A stretch of DNA of 64,000 bases from Myxococcales bacterium (GCA_029880325.1 JAOUOP010000029.1:1-64000), one strand, 5' to 3'; positions 25,401 through 34,073 are shown, counted from the first letter of the stretch. Made by a program: numbers and translations. The notes: a model not told the origin generated them from the sequence alone.

Positions 25401-26681
25401 ATGACAATCATTCAGGAAGTGTACGCACGGGAAATTCTGGATTCTCGGGGAAATCCGACCGTGGAGGTCGAGGTCGAAGTCGAGGGCGGGGCTGTCGGCC
25501 TGGCCGCGGTGCCCTCCGGGGCCTCGACCGGCGAGCACGAGGCCCATGAGCTGCGCGACGGCGACAAGGATCGCTATCTGGGGCGCGGCGTGAGCAAGGC
25601 CGTCAGCAACGTCAACGACATCATCGGGCCGGAGTTGGTCGGGCGCGAAGCGCTGGCCCAGGCAGAGATCGACCGCGTGATGATCGGTCTGGACGAGAGC
25701 GACAACAAGAGCCGGTTGGGCGCCAATGCCATCCTGGGCGTCTCGATGGCGGTGGCGCGCGCGGCGGCCAACCAGGTGGGACTGCCCCTGTGGCGCTACC
25801 TCGGCGGCGCCCAGGCCCGCATCCTGCCGGCACCGCTGATGAACGTGCTCAACGGCGGCGCCCACGCCGACAACGGGCTGGCCATCCAGGAATTCATGAT
25901 CGTGCCGATCGGCGCGACCAGCTTCCGCGAGGCCCTGCGCGGCGGGGTGGAGACCTTCCACGCGCTCAAGAGCCTCCTGTCCGAACGCGGGCTGGCCACC
26001 AGCGTCGGTGACGAGGGCGGGTTCGCCCCGCGTATCGAGACCAACGAGGGGGCGGTCGAGATCGTCGTTCGCGCCATCGAGAAGGCCGGCTACCGGCCGG
26101 GCGAAGACATCGCGCTGGCGCTCGACGTGGCTTCGAGCGAGTTCCACGACGCAAAGACCGGCCTCTACACCTTTGACGGCAAGAAGACCGACGCTGCCGG
26201 GCTGGTCGAGATCTATCGCGACCTGTGCAGCCGCTATCCCATCGTCTCGATCGAAGACGGCTGCGCCGAGGACGACTGGGACGGCTGGCGTTTGCTCACC
26301 GACACCCTCGGCGACGAGGTGCAGCTGGTGGGCGACGACCTCTTCGTGACCAATACCCGTCGCCTGCAGCGCGGCATCCAGGCCGAGATCGCCAACTCCA
26401 TCCTGATCAAGGTCAACCAGATCGGAACTGTTACCGAGACCCTGGAGGCGGTGCAGCTGGCCCGCCTCAACGACTACTCGGCGATTATTTCCCACCGCAG
26501 TGGCGAGACCGAGGACACCTTCATCGCCGACCTGGCGGTGGCGCTGGGCACCGGGCAGATCAAGACAGGCTCGGCCTCGCGCTCCGAGCGCATCGCTAAG
26601 TACAACCAGCTGTTGCGCATCGAAGAAGAACTCGGCGACGCGGCGATCTTCGCTGGCGACACCACCCTGACCAGCGCCTGA
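25401..26681 (+). CDS. eno: Enolase (phosphopyruvate hydratase)
   Basis: Glycolytic enzyme converting 2-phosphoglycerate to phosphoenolpyruvate; 426 residues, the usual bacterial length. Signatures seen: AREILDSRGNPTVEVEV at the N-terminus, the mobile loop VPSGASTGEHEA, SRLGANAILGVSMA, LMNVLNGGAHADN, GDEGGFAP, the magnesium site SIEDGCAEDDW, ILIKVNQIGTVTET with the catalytic Lys, and SHRSGETEDTFIADLAVALG. All catalytic landmarks are intact. It stands alone, convergent with the carboxylase-like gene, with an inverted repeat between them. Confidence 0.98.
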   Translation: MTIIQEVYAREILDSRGNPTVEVEVEVEGGAVGLAAVPSGASTGEHEAHELRDGDKDRYLGRGVSKAVSNVNDIIGPELVGREALAQAEIDRVMIGLDESDNKSRLGANAILGVSMAVARAAANQVGLPLWRYLGGAQARILPAPLMNVLNGGAHADNGLAIQEFMIVPIGATSFREALRGGVETFHALKSLLSERGLATSVGDEGGFAPRIETNEGAVEIVVRAIEKAGYRPGEDIALALDVASSEFHDAKTGLYTFDGKKTDAAGLVEIYRDLCSRYPIVSIEDGCAEDDWDGWRLLTDTLGDEVQLVGDDLFVTNTRRLQRGIQAEIANSILIKVNQIGTVTETLEAVQLARLNDYSAIISHRSGETEDTFIADLAVALGTGQIKTGSASRSERIAKYNQLLRIEEELGDAAIFAGDTTLTSA

Positions 26682-26687
26682 GGCGGT

Positions 26688-26712
26688 GCCGGGTCGGGAG
26701 GTCCGACTCGGC
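26688..26712. terminator. Possible bidirectional terminator between convergent genes
   Basis: GCCGGGTCGG (26688-26697) and CCGACTCGGC (26703-26712) form a 10-base stem with one mismatch and a five-base loop, directly after the eno stop and before the convergent stop at 26718. There is no T run on either strand, so termination is only suggested. Confidence 0.4.
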
Positions 26713-26717
26713 GCAGC

Positions 26718-28178
26718 TCAGCGCTTGGCGCGCGGTGGAGGCCGACGGCTCGGGGAGCCGGTCGCCTCCGCCGTGCGAGGCGCCGTGGGCTCCCGTCGCG
26801 GCGCCGTGCGATCGGGGGTCGACAGCACGCGTGCGCATAGCTCCACGTCGTACTGGCCGGCCCGGTAGGACTCGTCGGCCAGCATGCGGCGCAGGAAGCG
26901 CAGGTTGGTGGCCAGCGGCGCGATGGCGGCCTCGGCCAGCACGCGATCGAGGCCGAGCAGGGCCTGGTGTCGCGTCTGCCCGCGCGACGCCACCACCGAC
27001 AGCAGCGCCTCGTCCTCGAGGCGGTGCTCGCTGGGGGCCTTTTCGCCGCTCTCGACGCGAAGGGCGCCGGGCGCCATCAGGGGCCAGCGCAGGGTTTCGA
27101 TGGAGCCTTCGCTGGCCGCGAAGTCACGGGCAGGATCTTCGGCGTAGACGCGCGCTCCGATGGCATGGCCCGTCGGCTGGATGCGCTGCACTTCTTCGGG
27201 GATGGCTTCGCCCGCGGCCACCCGCAGCTGCAGCTCCACCAAATCGGTGCCGGTGCACATTTCGGTGATCGGGTGGCTCGCTTGGAGCTGGGGCCGCATG
27301 CGCGTGAAAAAGAGCTGGCCGCTGCGGTTCATGATGAACTCGGCGCTGGCCAAACCGTGCAGCTTGGCCTCGCGCGCCACGCGTATGGCCGAGTCCCAGA
27401 GGATGCCTCGCTTGAGTTCGCTCTGGACCAGCGACCCGAGCGCGGGGGCCGGCGATTCATCGAGCAGACGGCGGGTGCCGCGGCGCAGGCTGGTCTCGAT
27501 CTCGCCCAGGGCAATGCAGCCGCCGCGGCTGTCGCACAGCAGCTGCACCTCGAGCAGGCGCGGCAGCTCCACGTAGCTCTCGAGGTAGAGGCGCCCGTCG
27601 CCGCTGCCTTGCAGGGCGCGTTCGCGGGCGCGCTCCAGGGCTGGCCCCAGCTCTTCGGGCTCGTCGCAGCGGATCGGCTCGTGGCCGGCGACCGCTGTGA
27701 GCCCTTTGACCGCCACCGGATAGCCCAATTGCTCGGCCAGGTCGTAGGCCTCGGGGGTGTCGGTGACCGGCTTGGACGAGGCCGCCAGTGAGCGCACACC
27801 GGCGCGCGTGGCCAGGGAGCGGGCGCCGAGTCGGTCGCCCAGGCTCGCGAGCGATTCCGGACTCGGGCCCACGTAGACCAGTCCGGCTTCGGCCACGCTA
27901 CGGGCGAAGTCCGCATCGCGGCCCAGCGGCCCGTAGCCGGGGTAAACGGCCTGGGCTCCGCAGTGGATCGCCGCTTGCACGATCGCGGCGACGGTTTCCG
28001 GGTCGGGGTTTGCGGTCGAGCCCGCGATCGGGAAAGCCTCGTCGCAGGCCTCGACATGGGTGGCTTCGCGCTCGGCTTCGCCGTACACCGCCGCCGTCGC
28101 CACGGCGAGGCGCTCGCAGGTGCGCGCGATGCGTACGGCGGCGGCGCCGCGGTCGGCGATCAGGATCTTTTCAAACAT
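26718..28178 (-). CDS. Biotin-carboxylase-like ATP-grasp protein, probably catalytically degenerate
   Basis: A 486-residue homologue of the biotin carboxylase subunit (AccC) with the full domain order: N-domain MFEKILIADRGAAAVRIA, ATP-grasp, and the biotin-carboxylase C-domain. Key residues differ from E. coli AccC numbering. The conserved block carrying Glu288, Asn290, Arg292 and Glu296 reads FTRMRPQLQASHP (291-303), so these become Arg293, Arg295, Gln297 and Ser301. The Gly-rich ATP loop after Lys158 is GLTAVAGHEP instead of a poly-Gly run. Lys116, His209 and Lys238 equivalents are also changed. Glu276 and Arg338 equivalents (Glu280, Arg343) are kept. ATP-dependent biotin carboxylation is therefore unlikely; it may be a regulatory or repurposed pseudoenzyme. 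No biotin carrier or carboxyltransferase gene is nearby. Confidence 0.85.
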   Translation of the reverse strand: MFEKILIADRGAAAVRIARTCERLAVATAAVYGEAEREATHVEACDEAFPIAGSTANPDPETVAAIVQAAIHCGAQAVYPGYGPLGRDADFARSVAEAGLVYVGPSPESLASLGDRLGARSLATRAGVRSLAASSKPVTDTPEAYDLAEQLGYPVAVKGLTAVAGHEPIRCDEPEELGPALERARERALQGSGDGRLYLESYVELPRLLEVQLLCDSRGGCIALGEIETSLRRGTRRLLDESPAPALGSLVQSELKRGILWDSAIRVAREAKLHGLASAEFIMNRSGQLFFTRMRPQLQASHPITEMCTGTDLVELQLRVAAGEAIPEEVQRIQPTGHAIGARVYAEDPARDFAASEGSIETLRWPLMAPGALRVESGEKAPSEHRLEDEALLSVVASRGQTRHQALLGLDRVLAEAAIAPLATNLRFLRRMLADESYRAGQYDVELCARVLSTPDRTAPRREPTAPRTAEATGSPSRRPPPRAKR

Positions 28179-28273
28179 GAAAACCCGTGGGTTCTGGAGC
28201 GACCCGCATGTGCGCGCGGTTCTACTCCGAATTGAACTCGAAGTCGCGCTTGACCACCCCGGGGGTGGACGGG

Positions 28274-28774
28274 ATGCTTCGCAGCGTGCCGGCCGTGGTT
28301 TCATACGAAGGCGCCGACGACGCCCTGCTATCGCCCGACCTGGTGCGCGATCGCGCCGACGCGATGCTCGAGGCCCTTGGGCTCGAGGCGCGGGAGCTGT
28401 CGATCCTGCTCTGTGACGATGCGCGCATTCAGGTCCTCAACCGCGAGTATCGACAGCGCGACCGGCCCACCGACGTGCTGTCGTTTTCGATGGCCGAGGG
28501 GGAGCAGGTCGCGGCGGTAGAATCCCTGCTCGGCGATGTGGTGATCTCGCTGCCGACGGCGGCGCGCCAGGCAGCTGAGCGCGAACGCGACACGCTGCTG
28601 GAGGTGACCGAGCTATTGGCCCACGGCCTCCTGCACATCCTGGGTTTCGACCACCAGAGCGACGACGAAGAGCGCCGCATGCGCGCGCGCACTGACATGT
28701 TGGTGGCTGCGGCCCAGGCCTCGCGCGGCCCTACCCGGGCCGCCGCCGGCCCGCCGAGCGGCGACAAGGAATGA
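28274..28774 (+). CDS. ybeY: Endoribonuclease YbeY (rRNA maturation factor)
   Basis: Metal-dependent single-strand RNase involved in 16S rRNA 3'-end maturation and ribosome quality control. The family motif HGLLHILGFDH with its three His zinc ligands is intact, followed by DDEERRM. RPTDVLSF earlier in the protein is also conserved. The start at 28274 gives 166 residues, the usual size, with GGGGGTGGA just upstream; an upstream GTG at 28187 would add 29 residues without family support. The gene is divergent from the carboxylase-like gene. The C-terminal 20 residues are Ala/Pro/Gly-rich and not conserved. Confidence 0.93.
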   Translation: MLRSVPAVVSYEGADDALLSPDLVRDRADAMLEALGLEARELSILLCDDARIQVLNREYRQRDRPTDVLSFSMAEGEQVAAVESLLGDVVISLPTAARQAAERERDTLLEVTELLAHGLLHILGFDHQSDDEERRMRARTDMLVAAAQASRGPTRAAAGPPSGDKE

Positions 28775-29083
28775 CACCGGTCCGCGGGGGGGCTGTGGAT
28801 GATACGGTGGATAACTGCGGTCCAGGCCGCCGCCGGGCCCGGGTCCGGGGCGTGGGGGCACGCCGCGAATCTGGCGAAACGTAAGCGATATCGCATGGTT
28901 GTGATCGATGGGCGCGACGCTCGCGGGGGGCGCTGGAGATCTTGGGGGGGCGCCGGGGGATGTGGATAAGTGCCCCCTCCATCCCCCCGAACGTGCCGGG
29001 ACCCGCCGAAAATCGCTTGTTTTCGCTTCGCGCACGAGCATACTTGCGGGCCGCTGCGGGCCCAGGGGCCCAGGGAGACTACG
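28775..29083. other. 309-base intergenic region with three DnaA-box-like motifs
   Basis: The region between ybeY and the HU-like gene contains TGTGGATGA (28794-28802), GGTGGATAA (28806-28814) and a perfect TGTGGATAA (28961-28969), all on the plus strand; the DnaA box consensus reads TTATCCACA on the other strand. No AT-rich unwinding region typical of an origin is evident. GGGAG precedes the next ATG. Confidence 0.5.
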
Positions 29084-29398
29084 ATGGCAACCACCAAGCG
29101 CATGACCAAGGCCCAGCTGGTCGCGGAGCTCTCCGAGAAGACAGGTCTTTCGAAGGGGGAAGTACAGGGATTTTTCGATCAGTTGCGCACGATCATCGGG
29201 CGCGAACTCGGCGCCGAGGGGCCCGGGGAGTTCGTGCTGCCCGACCTTCTGAAGCTGAAGGTGAAGATCACCGACGCGCGGCCGGCCCACACGGGCCTCG
29301 ATCCCTTCACCAAGCAGGAACGGGAGTTCGAGGCCCGGCCCGCCCAGCGCAAGGTGCGTGCCACGCCCGTCAAGGCGCTCAAAGACCTGGTTTCTTAG
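29084..29398 (+). CDS. HU-family DNA-binding protein
   Basis: A 104-residue small basic nucleoid-associated protein. The N-terminal half matches HU/IHF (MTKAQLVAELSEKTGLSKGEVQGFFDQL), with the beta-arm region replaced by a lineage-specific version (FVLPDLLKLKVKITDARPA, then NPFT-like LDPFTKQ and KVRATPVKALKDLV). This is the variant seen in many delta-proteobacteria that have a shortened DNA arm. The start is set at 29084 by GGGAG nine bases upstream; a longer frame upstream has no HU character. It should bend or package DNA as a dimer. Confidence 0.9.
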   Translation: MATTKRMTKAQLVAELSEKTGLSKGEVQGFFDQLRTIIGRELGAEGPGEFVLPDLLKLKVKITDARPAHTGLDPFTKQEREFEARPAQRKVRATPVKALKDLVS

Positions 29399-29425
29399 GC
29401 GAGCGAGCGGGCGAGTGGTTCCGGC

Positions 29426-30322
29426 TCATGGCCGGTAGCCGCAGCGCGGCTGCAGCACGTTGACCGAGACGCACAGGGTGTCGCCTGGGCACTGCTTGTC
29501 GTTTTCGCAGGCCAGGGCGCACTGGCCCTCGGAGGCGAGTGGGTTGGCCCGATCGCAGACCACGGTGGCCCCGCTGCCGGGATCGCTGCAGTCGGCCGCG
29601 TCGCTGCAGCCCTCGGAGCAGTAGGGCAGGGCCAACTCGCTCAGCAGTGGCAGGCCCACGAACACGCTGCAGCTGAGCCCTTCCATGCAGTCGGCATTGC
29701 CGCGCAGGGCGTCGCAGGGCTCGTAGACGGCGTGGTCCTTGGGCTCCGGGTACTGGCAGCGGTAGCGCGTGCTCAGGGGCGCGCTGGCGGTCTCGGCGCA
29801 TTCCATCTGGGAGGGGCAGGGGCCGTCTCCGGCGCCGCTGCCCGTGCAGTCAATGACGCAGCGGCCGCCGCTGCAGCTGGCGTCGATGCCGTCGAGGGCG
29901 GAGCAGTCGTCGTCGCTGGCGCAGTCCTCGCTGCAGTAGCCGCGGTAGGTGCCGTAGACCACGCACACCAGATCGTCGCCGTTGCAGTCGTCGTCCCGGC
30001 TGCAGACCGAGGCCAATTCGCCGTCGCTGGGCAGCGTCGCGACGGGCACCTCTACGCTGGTGGCGGGTCCGGCGTCGGCGATGGCCGCGTCGCCGTCGGC
30101 GCCCGCGTCGTCGTCGGCGGCGGTCGCGGCCGTCGGATCGCTCGCGACCGAGCGTTCGCCGAGCGTCGACCCGCCGCCGGGGGGCGACCCGGGAGCGGTG
30201 GTCTCGGCGTCGGTGCTGATGGCGGCGTCCGAATCGGTCGCGGTTTCGGTGGCATCATCGCCGCAGGCGGCGAGGACGGTGCAGAGGGCAAGGCTCAGAC
30301 GGGCGAGTTGGGACTGGTTCAC
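29426..30322 (-). CDS. Cys-rich secreted lipoprotein with repeated CxxDxDC modules
   Basis: A 298-residue lipoprotein starting at a GTG (30322) with AGGAG seven bases upstream. The signal peptide ends in the lipobox LAAC. An Asp/Thr/Ala-rich linker (25-110) leads to two or more Cys-rich modules of the type CSRDDDCNGDDLVC ... YCSEDCASDDDC, spaced like disulphide-bonded small domains common in myxobacterial surface proteins. The protein is probably exported to the cell surface. No enzyme motif is seen. It is convergent with the HU-like gene. Confidence 0.8.
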   Translation of the reverse strand: MNQSQLARLSLALCTVLAACGDDATETATDSDAAISTDAETTAPGSPPGGGSTLGERSVASDPTAATAADDDAGADGDAAIADAGPATSVEVPVATLPSDGELASVCSRDDDCNGDDLVCVVYGTYRGYCSEDCASDDDCSALDGIDASCSGGRCVIDCTGSGAGDGPCPSQMECAETASAPLSTRYRCQYPEPKDHAVYEPCDALRGNADCMEGLSCSVFVGLPLLSELALPYCSEGCSDAADCSDPGSGATVVCDRANPLASEGQCALACENDKQCPGDTLCVSVNVLQPRCGYRP

Positions 30323-30442
30323 AGGCGGGCTCCTGAACAGATCGCACCCCTCCGCGCTCCGCGCGCTCCATACTCCGAGCGAACGGTCGCGAACTGTCGG
30401 CGGTGGGGGGGGCGGGCTACTCCTGAAATGGGGACAAGAACA

Positions 30443-30470
30443 CGCTGCCACGACACAGGTCGTGGCAGCG
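30443..30470. repeat. Perfect 12-bp hairpin with ACAG tetraloop
   Basis: Arms 30443-30454 and 30459-30470 are exact reverse complements (CGCTGCCACGAC), closing a four-base loop. It lies about 120 bases upstream of the Cys-rich lipoprotein start and downstream of the CXXC gene; both are on the minus strand. The tail on the minus strand is moderately T-rich but has no run. It could be a terminator or a leader hairpin. Confidence 0.6.
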
Positions 30471-30520
30471 CGGCGTTCCCCTGTAGCTGAAGTGGCGACC
30501 GTCGCTGCGAAAGGCTCACG

Positions 30521-30558
30521 AAAAAAGCCGCGGTGGGCGGGGCCGTGACCCGTCAGCG
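30521..30558 (-). terminator. Probable intrinsic terminator of the CXXC protein gene
   Basis: On the minus strand, five bases after the stop, CCGCG and CGCGG flank a smaller GGG/CCC hairpin and are followed by TTTTTT (30521-30526). The stem is imperfect but the T run and position fit. Confidence 0.5.
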
Positions 30559-30562
30559 CGGT

Positions 30563-30736
30563 TCAGAAGCGCCCCTTGTACTCCATCATGTTGCGCATGG
30601 CGCTGAGGGCTTCCTCGGCGATCGAGCCTTCTTCCTGGAGCCGCTCGATGCAGTCTTCGCAGATCTTGCGCTTGCGGCCCTCTACCTTGACGCTGAACAG
30701 CTCGTCGACTTCTTCACCGCAGAGTTTGCATTCCAT
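30563..30736 (-). CDS. Small CXXC-CXXC zinc-ribbon protein (57 residues)
   Basis: A 57-residue protein with CKLCGEEV at the start and ICEDCIERL at 26-33, two CXXC pairs suited to bind one zinc, followed by a helical tail (EEALSAMRNMMEYKGRF). GGAGG six bases before the ATG supports translation from 30736. The size and layout fit a small zinc-ribbon adaptor. It sits 55 bases downstream of the membrane-anchored protein gene and could share its transcript. No defined function. Confidence 0.8.
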   Translation of the reverse strand: MECKLCGEEVDELFSVKVEGRKRKICEDCIERLQEEGSIAEEALSAMRNMMEYKGRF

Positions 30737-30791
30737 GTCGGCCTCCGCGCCGATGTTATCAGACGCGGTCAGGAGCTGTGGCGGGGCTTGG

Positions 30792-32297
30792 CTACTTGGA
30801 GGCCGGTTTTGGGGCTTTGGGCGTTGCTTTGGACGCCGGGGAGGGAGTGGGCGACGGTGCCAGGGGGGGCGCTGGCGCGGCCTGGGCCCCGGGGTCGAAG
30901 GCGCCGCGGATGAAGCCCAGCAGCACGCGGGCCTGGCGCAGGCTGACCCGCGTCTGCACCCGCAGGGCGGGGCCCTCGATGCGCAGTTCGGCGTCCACCA
31001 GGGGCTTCCGCATGCCCGTGAAGGCGAGCAAGGGGTGGGAGGCGTAGCGCGAGCGCACGCGCGTCCAGTAGGCGAGGGCGTCCTTTGCCTGGGCTTCGTC
31101 GTCGAAATGGGCCTCGGCCTGGATCTCGATTCCCTGGTCGGCCTCGATGGCCCGCGCCTCGAGGCGGTCGGGGATGCCGCGCATCTGCCCCTGCACGAAG
31201 ACGCGCGCGCCTTCCACCGAAACCGCCAGCGTTTCGGCACCGCGCAGGCCGAGCAGGGCGTCGCCCGCTTCCATCGCCTGCGTCTGCGTTTTTTTGCCGG
31301 ATTTGGCGGTCTCTGCCCCGCGCTCCGCCAGCGTGGTGGCCACGGCCAGCACGCGCTGCAAATCCTCGGGTCGACTGATCACGAAGCGTTCCCTGGCGAT
31401 CAGGGCGATGATGCGCTCGGTGGCGTCGGCGTCGTGCCAGGGGGCCACGGCGATGCCGTCGTGTCGCTTCCAGCGCGCCTGGGCCTGGCGCGCTTTGGCC
31501 AGGTTTTCCACCGCCTTGCGCGGCACCGACTCGTCCCCCACGTACTGGCCGGCGACCACGAAATTCTCGCGCTTGAGGTTGGGCGAGGCGAGCAACATGC
31601 GTTCCAGGTCGCGCAGGGGTTCGATACCCGATCCGTCGAGCAATAGCTTCCAGTCGGGGATCGCCGACAGGAGCCCCTCGACGTCGGCGGCGAGGGGGGA
31701 GGCGCGCACGCGCCCCATGTGCAGTCGCAGGGCCAGCTGGGCGCCGGGGGGGGCGAAGGCGTCGAGTTCCGGTTTGGGGGCGTCGCCGGCGGCCATGGCG
31801 TGGTCGGGGTCGCTCGCGGGGCCGGCGGCCAGCGCGGGCGCGGCTTCGGGCGCGGCGTCGCGAGGGCTTTCGGAGGCGGCGTCGCGAGGGCTGGCGTCGG
31901 GGGGGCTGGCGTCGCCGACGCCGGCGTCCGCGTTGGGCCCGGCGTCGGGCACCGCGGCGTCCGGCTCGCGGCGTTTTTCCTTTTCGGGGGCCTCGCGTTC
32001 GTCCGGGGAGGCCGCACTGGCTTCGGTTTCGGCCGGGGCGTCCGTCTCCACTTTTGGGGGCTCGGGCGTCGGCTCCGACGCTTCCGGCTCGCTCGGCGCA
32101 AGCGCCGCCATCTCGGTCACGCCGAACTCGATCTCGTCGGGCAGGCGCAGCTCGAAGTCCACCTCGGGTAGGGTGCTCACCCAGCTGAGTAAGGCGTAGA
32201 CCAGTCCGTGCAGCAGCAGCGAGCCGGCCAGGCCGAGCAGCGCTCCGCGCGGGGCAAGGCGCGGTGGGGCTCCGGGGGCGGACTCCATGGTGGTCAC
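30792..32297 (-). CDS. Membrane-anchored periplasmic protein of unknown function (TonB-like layout)
   Basis: A 501-residue protein with a single N-terminal transmembrane helix (about 18-42) followed by a long acidic Pro/Ala/Asp-rich spacer (65-180), an architecture like TonB or GltJ/AgmX-type proteins. A folded domain (about 185-470) follows with no recognised motif, including LLSAIPDWKLLLDGSGIEP and repeated beta-alpha segments, and an Ala/Pro/Lys tail. The fold looks like a paired alpha/beta domain seen in several myxobacterial proteins of this type. MTTM gives two nearby starts (32297 and 32288). It is divergent from the L,D-transpeptidase gene. Confidence 0.75.
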   Translation of the reverse strand: MTTMESAPGAPPRLAPRGALLGLAGSLLLHGLVYALLSWVSTLPEVDFELRLPDEIEFGVTEMAALAPSEPEASEPTPEPPKVETDAPAETEASAASPDEREAPEKEKRREPDAAVPDAGPNADAGVGDASPPDASPRDAASESPRDAAPEAAPALAAGPASDPDHAMAAGDAPKPELDAFAPPGAQLALRLHMGRVRASPLAADVEGLLSAIPDWKLLLDGSGIEPLRDLERMLLASPNLKRENFVVAGQYVGDESVPRKAVENLAKARQAQARWKRHDGIAVAPWHDADATERIIALIARERFVISRPEDLQRVLAVATTLAERGAETAKSGKKTQTQAMEAGDALLGLRGAETLAVSVEGARVFVQGQMRGIPDRLEARAIEADQGIEIQAEAHFDDEAQAKDALAYWTRVRSRYASHPLLAFTGMRKPLVDAELRIEGPALRVQTRVSLRQARVLLGFIRGAFDPGAQAAPAPPLAPSPTPSPASKATPKAPKPASK

Positions 32298-32522
32298 TGG
32301 GCGCGGCGGGCGGCGCGCGCGGTCGAGGGCTGCAGCGGACGGCCCCGGACCGCAGGATCGTGGGCAGAGGCGCGGCCGCTTGCAAGCCCAATGTGGGGGG
32401 CTGCCGATTCCATCGTCTGTGCCTGCGGGCTTGACGGGCCGCCGGCGGCGTGGAATCCGTCGGGCCCCCGCGGGCGCAGCCCCCCGGCTCCTGGGGCGGC
32501 CGCGACCGCCACCGATTCCGTG

Positions 32523-34067
32523 ATGGCGAGCCGAGCACGAGTCTTGCGAACCCTTCTTTGCGTCCTGTGCGCAGGGGCCTCTTGGGCCCTGGGCTGTGGT
32601 GACGCGCCTGCGACCGCGCCCAATGCAACGCCCGACGCGGCTGCGCCAGGTCGGGGCGCCGACGCTGGCGTGATCGATGCGGCCGCCGCGGCGCCGAAGC
32701 CTCCCGTGGATGCCGGGCCTCCCAAACGCATCTTCGCCAAGCGCTTCGTGGTCAAGGTGCGCGAGGCGCCGAGCAAGGAGGCCTTCCGCACCGGCTACAT
32801 GCGCGCCGGCTCGATCCTGATGGCCAAGACCGGCGCTCCGGTGGGCTACGAGTCCTGCCGCAAGGGCTGGTTCGAGCTGGAGGGCGGCGGTTTCGTGTGT
32901 TCGACCGTCGACGTGATCCCCTTCCTGGGCAAGCGTCTGCCCGAGCGGCGCGCGATGCAGCCCGATCTCGAGGCCCCGCTGCCCTATCCCTATGGCTACA
33001 GCCGCCGCCCCAACACCCCTGTCTACCGTCGCCTGCCCAGCGACGAGGAGGCGGCGATCTTCGAGGGCTACCGGATCCCGGGGGCGCCGCCGCCGGATGC
33101 GGGCACCGCGGAACTCGCCGAGGCTCCCGACGAGGCGGGCGCTCCCGGCAGCGGCGAGGCTGTCGACGCGGGCGTGCCGACCCTGGAGTCGTTGATGGGC
33201 GACAAGGACTCGGTGCTGCTAAGGCGCATGGAGCGCGGCTTCTACGTCAGTCTCGATCGCGAGATGAAGAAGGGGCGACGGCGCTACTTCCGCACCCAGG
33301 CTAACGGCTTCATTCCCAAGCGCGGCCTTTTGATGGTCAAGGGTGGTGAGTTTCACGGCCTCGATCTCGAGCGCAGCGGGCTGCAGCTGCCGATCGGGTA
33401 TCTGATGTCGAGCAAGTATTCGGCGTACCTGGCCGATTCGCGCGGCCGCCTGCGCAATCGGGGCAAGCCGGGCTACCACCACCGCTTCAACATCATCGGT
33501 GAGCGCGAAATTCGCGGCACCAACTACTGGTTGGCAGACGACAGTCGCCTCTACCGGCAGCAGGACTCGACCCGCATCGATGCCCGCAAACGTCCCAAGG
33601 GCGTCAAGCCGGGCGAGAAGTGGATCGACGTGAACCTCAGCACCCAGAGCCTGGTCGCCTACGAGGGCGACCGCCCGGTCTACGCCACGCTGGTCTCGAC
33701 CGGTCGCGTCAAGGACGAACTCGATCCGCTGAAGAACTTCGAGACGCCGACGGGCAAGTTCCGCCTGACGTCCAAGCACCTGACGGCGACCATGGACGGC
33801 GACCACGCCATTGATGGTCCCTACTCGATCGAAGACGTGCCCTACGTGATGTACTTCCAGCTGGCCTTCGCCCTGCATTCGGCCTTTTGGCACAACTCCT
33901 TCGGCCGGCCGCGCAGCCACGGCTGCATCAACCTGGCACCGGTCGACGCCCGCCACATCTTCAACTGGGCCAGCCCCGAGCTACCTCGGGGTTGGCACGG
34001 GCGCTATCCGAGCGAAAAGGAAAAGGGCACCCGGCTCTACATCCACGGCGAGACGCCCGAGGGCTGA
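32523..34067 (+). CDS. L,D-transpeptidase (YkuD-domain) lipoprotein
   Basis: A 514-residue exported enzyme expected to make 3-3 peptidoglycan cross-links or attach proteins to the wall. The start at 32523 gives a signal peptide with lipobox ALGC near residue 25. A Pro/Ala/Asp linker and a central region with SH3-like segments (KRFVVKVREAPSKEAF, IPFLGKRLPERR) follow. The YkuD domain lies at about 365-500 with WIDVNLSTQSLVAYEGDRPVY, then HSAFWHN and SHGCINL carrying the catalytic Cys. The first His and the SHGC motif are intact. It ends seven bases before the convergent inositol-phosphate synthase stop. Confidence 0.93.
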   Translation: MASRARVLRTLLCVLCAGASWALGCGDAPATAPNATPDAAAPGRGADAGVIDAAAAAPKPPVDAGPPKRIFAKRFVVKVREAPSKEAFRTGYMRAGSILMAKTGAPVGYESCRKGWFELEGGGFVCSTVDVIPFLGKRLPERRAMQPDLEAPLPYPYGYSRRPNTPVYRRLPSDEEAAIFEGYRIPGAPPPDAGTAELAEAPDEAGAPGSGEAVDAGVPTLESLMGDKDSVLLRRMERGFYVSLDREMKKGRRRYFRTQANGFIPKRGLLMVKGGEFHGLDLERSGLQLPIGYLMSSKYSAYLADSRGRLRNRGKPGYHHRFNIIGEREIRGTNYWLADDSRLYRQQDSTRIDARKRPKGVKPGEKWIDVNLSTQSLVAYEGDRPVYATLVSTGRVKDELDPLKNFETPTGKFRLTSKHLTATMDGDHAIDGPYSIEDVPYVMYFQLAFALHSAFWHNSFGRPRSHGCINLAPVDARHIFNWASPELPRGWHGRYPSEKEKGTRLYIHGETPEG

Positions 34068-34073
34068 AAGCTC

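Noticed and set aside
28775..29083. DnaA-box cluster considered as the replication origin
   Set aside because: Only three boxes, no AT-rich unwinding region, and no dnaA, dnaN or gyrB nearby.
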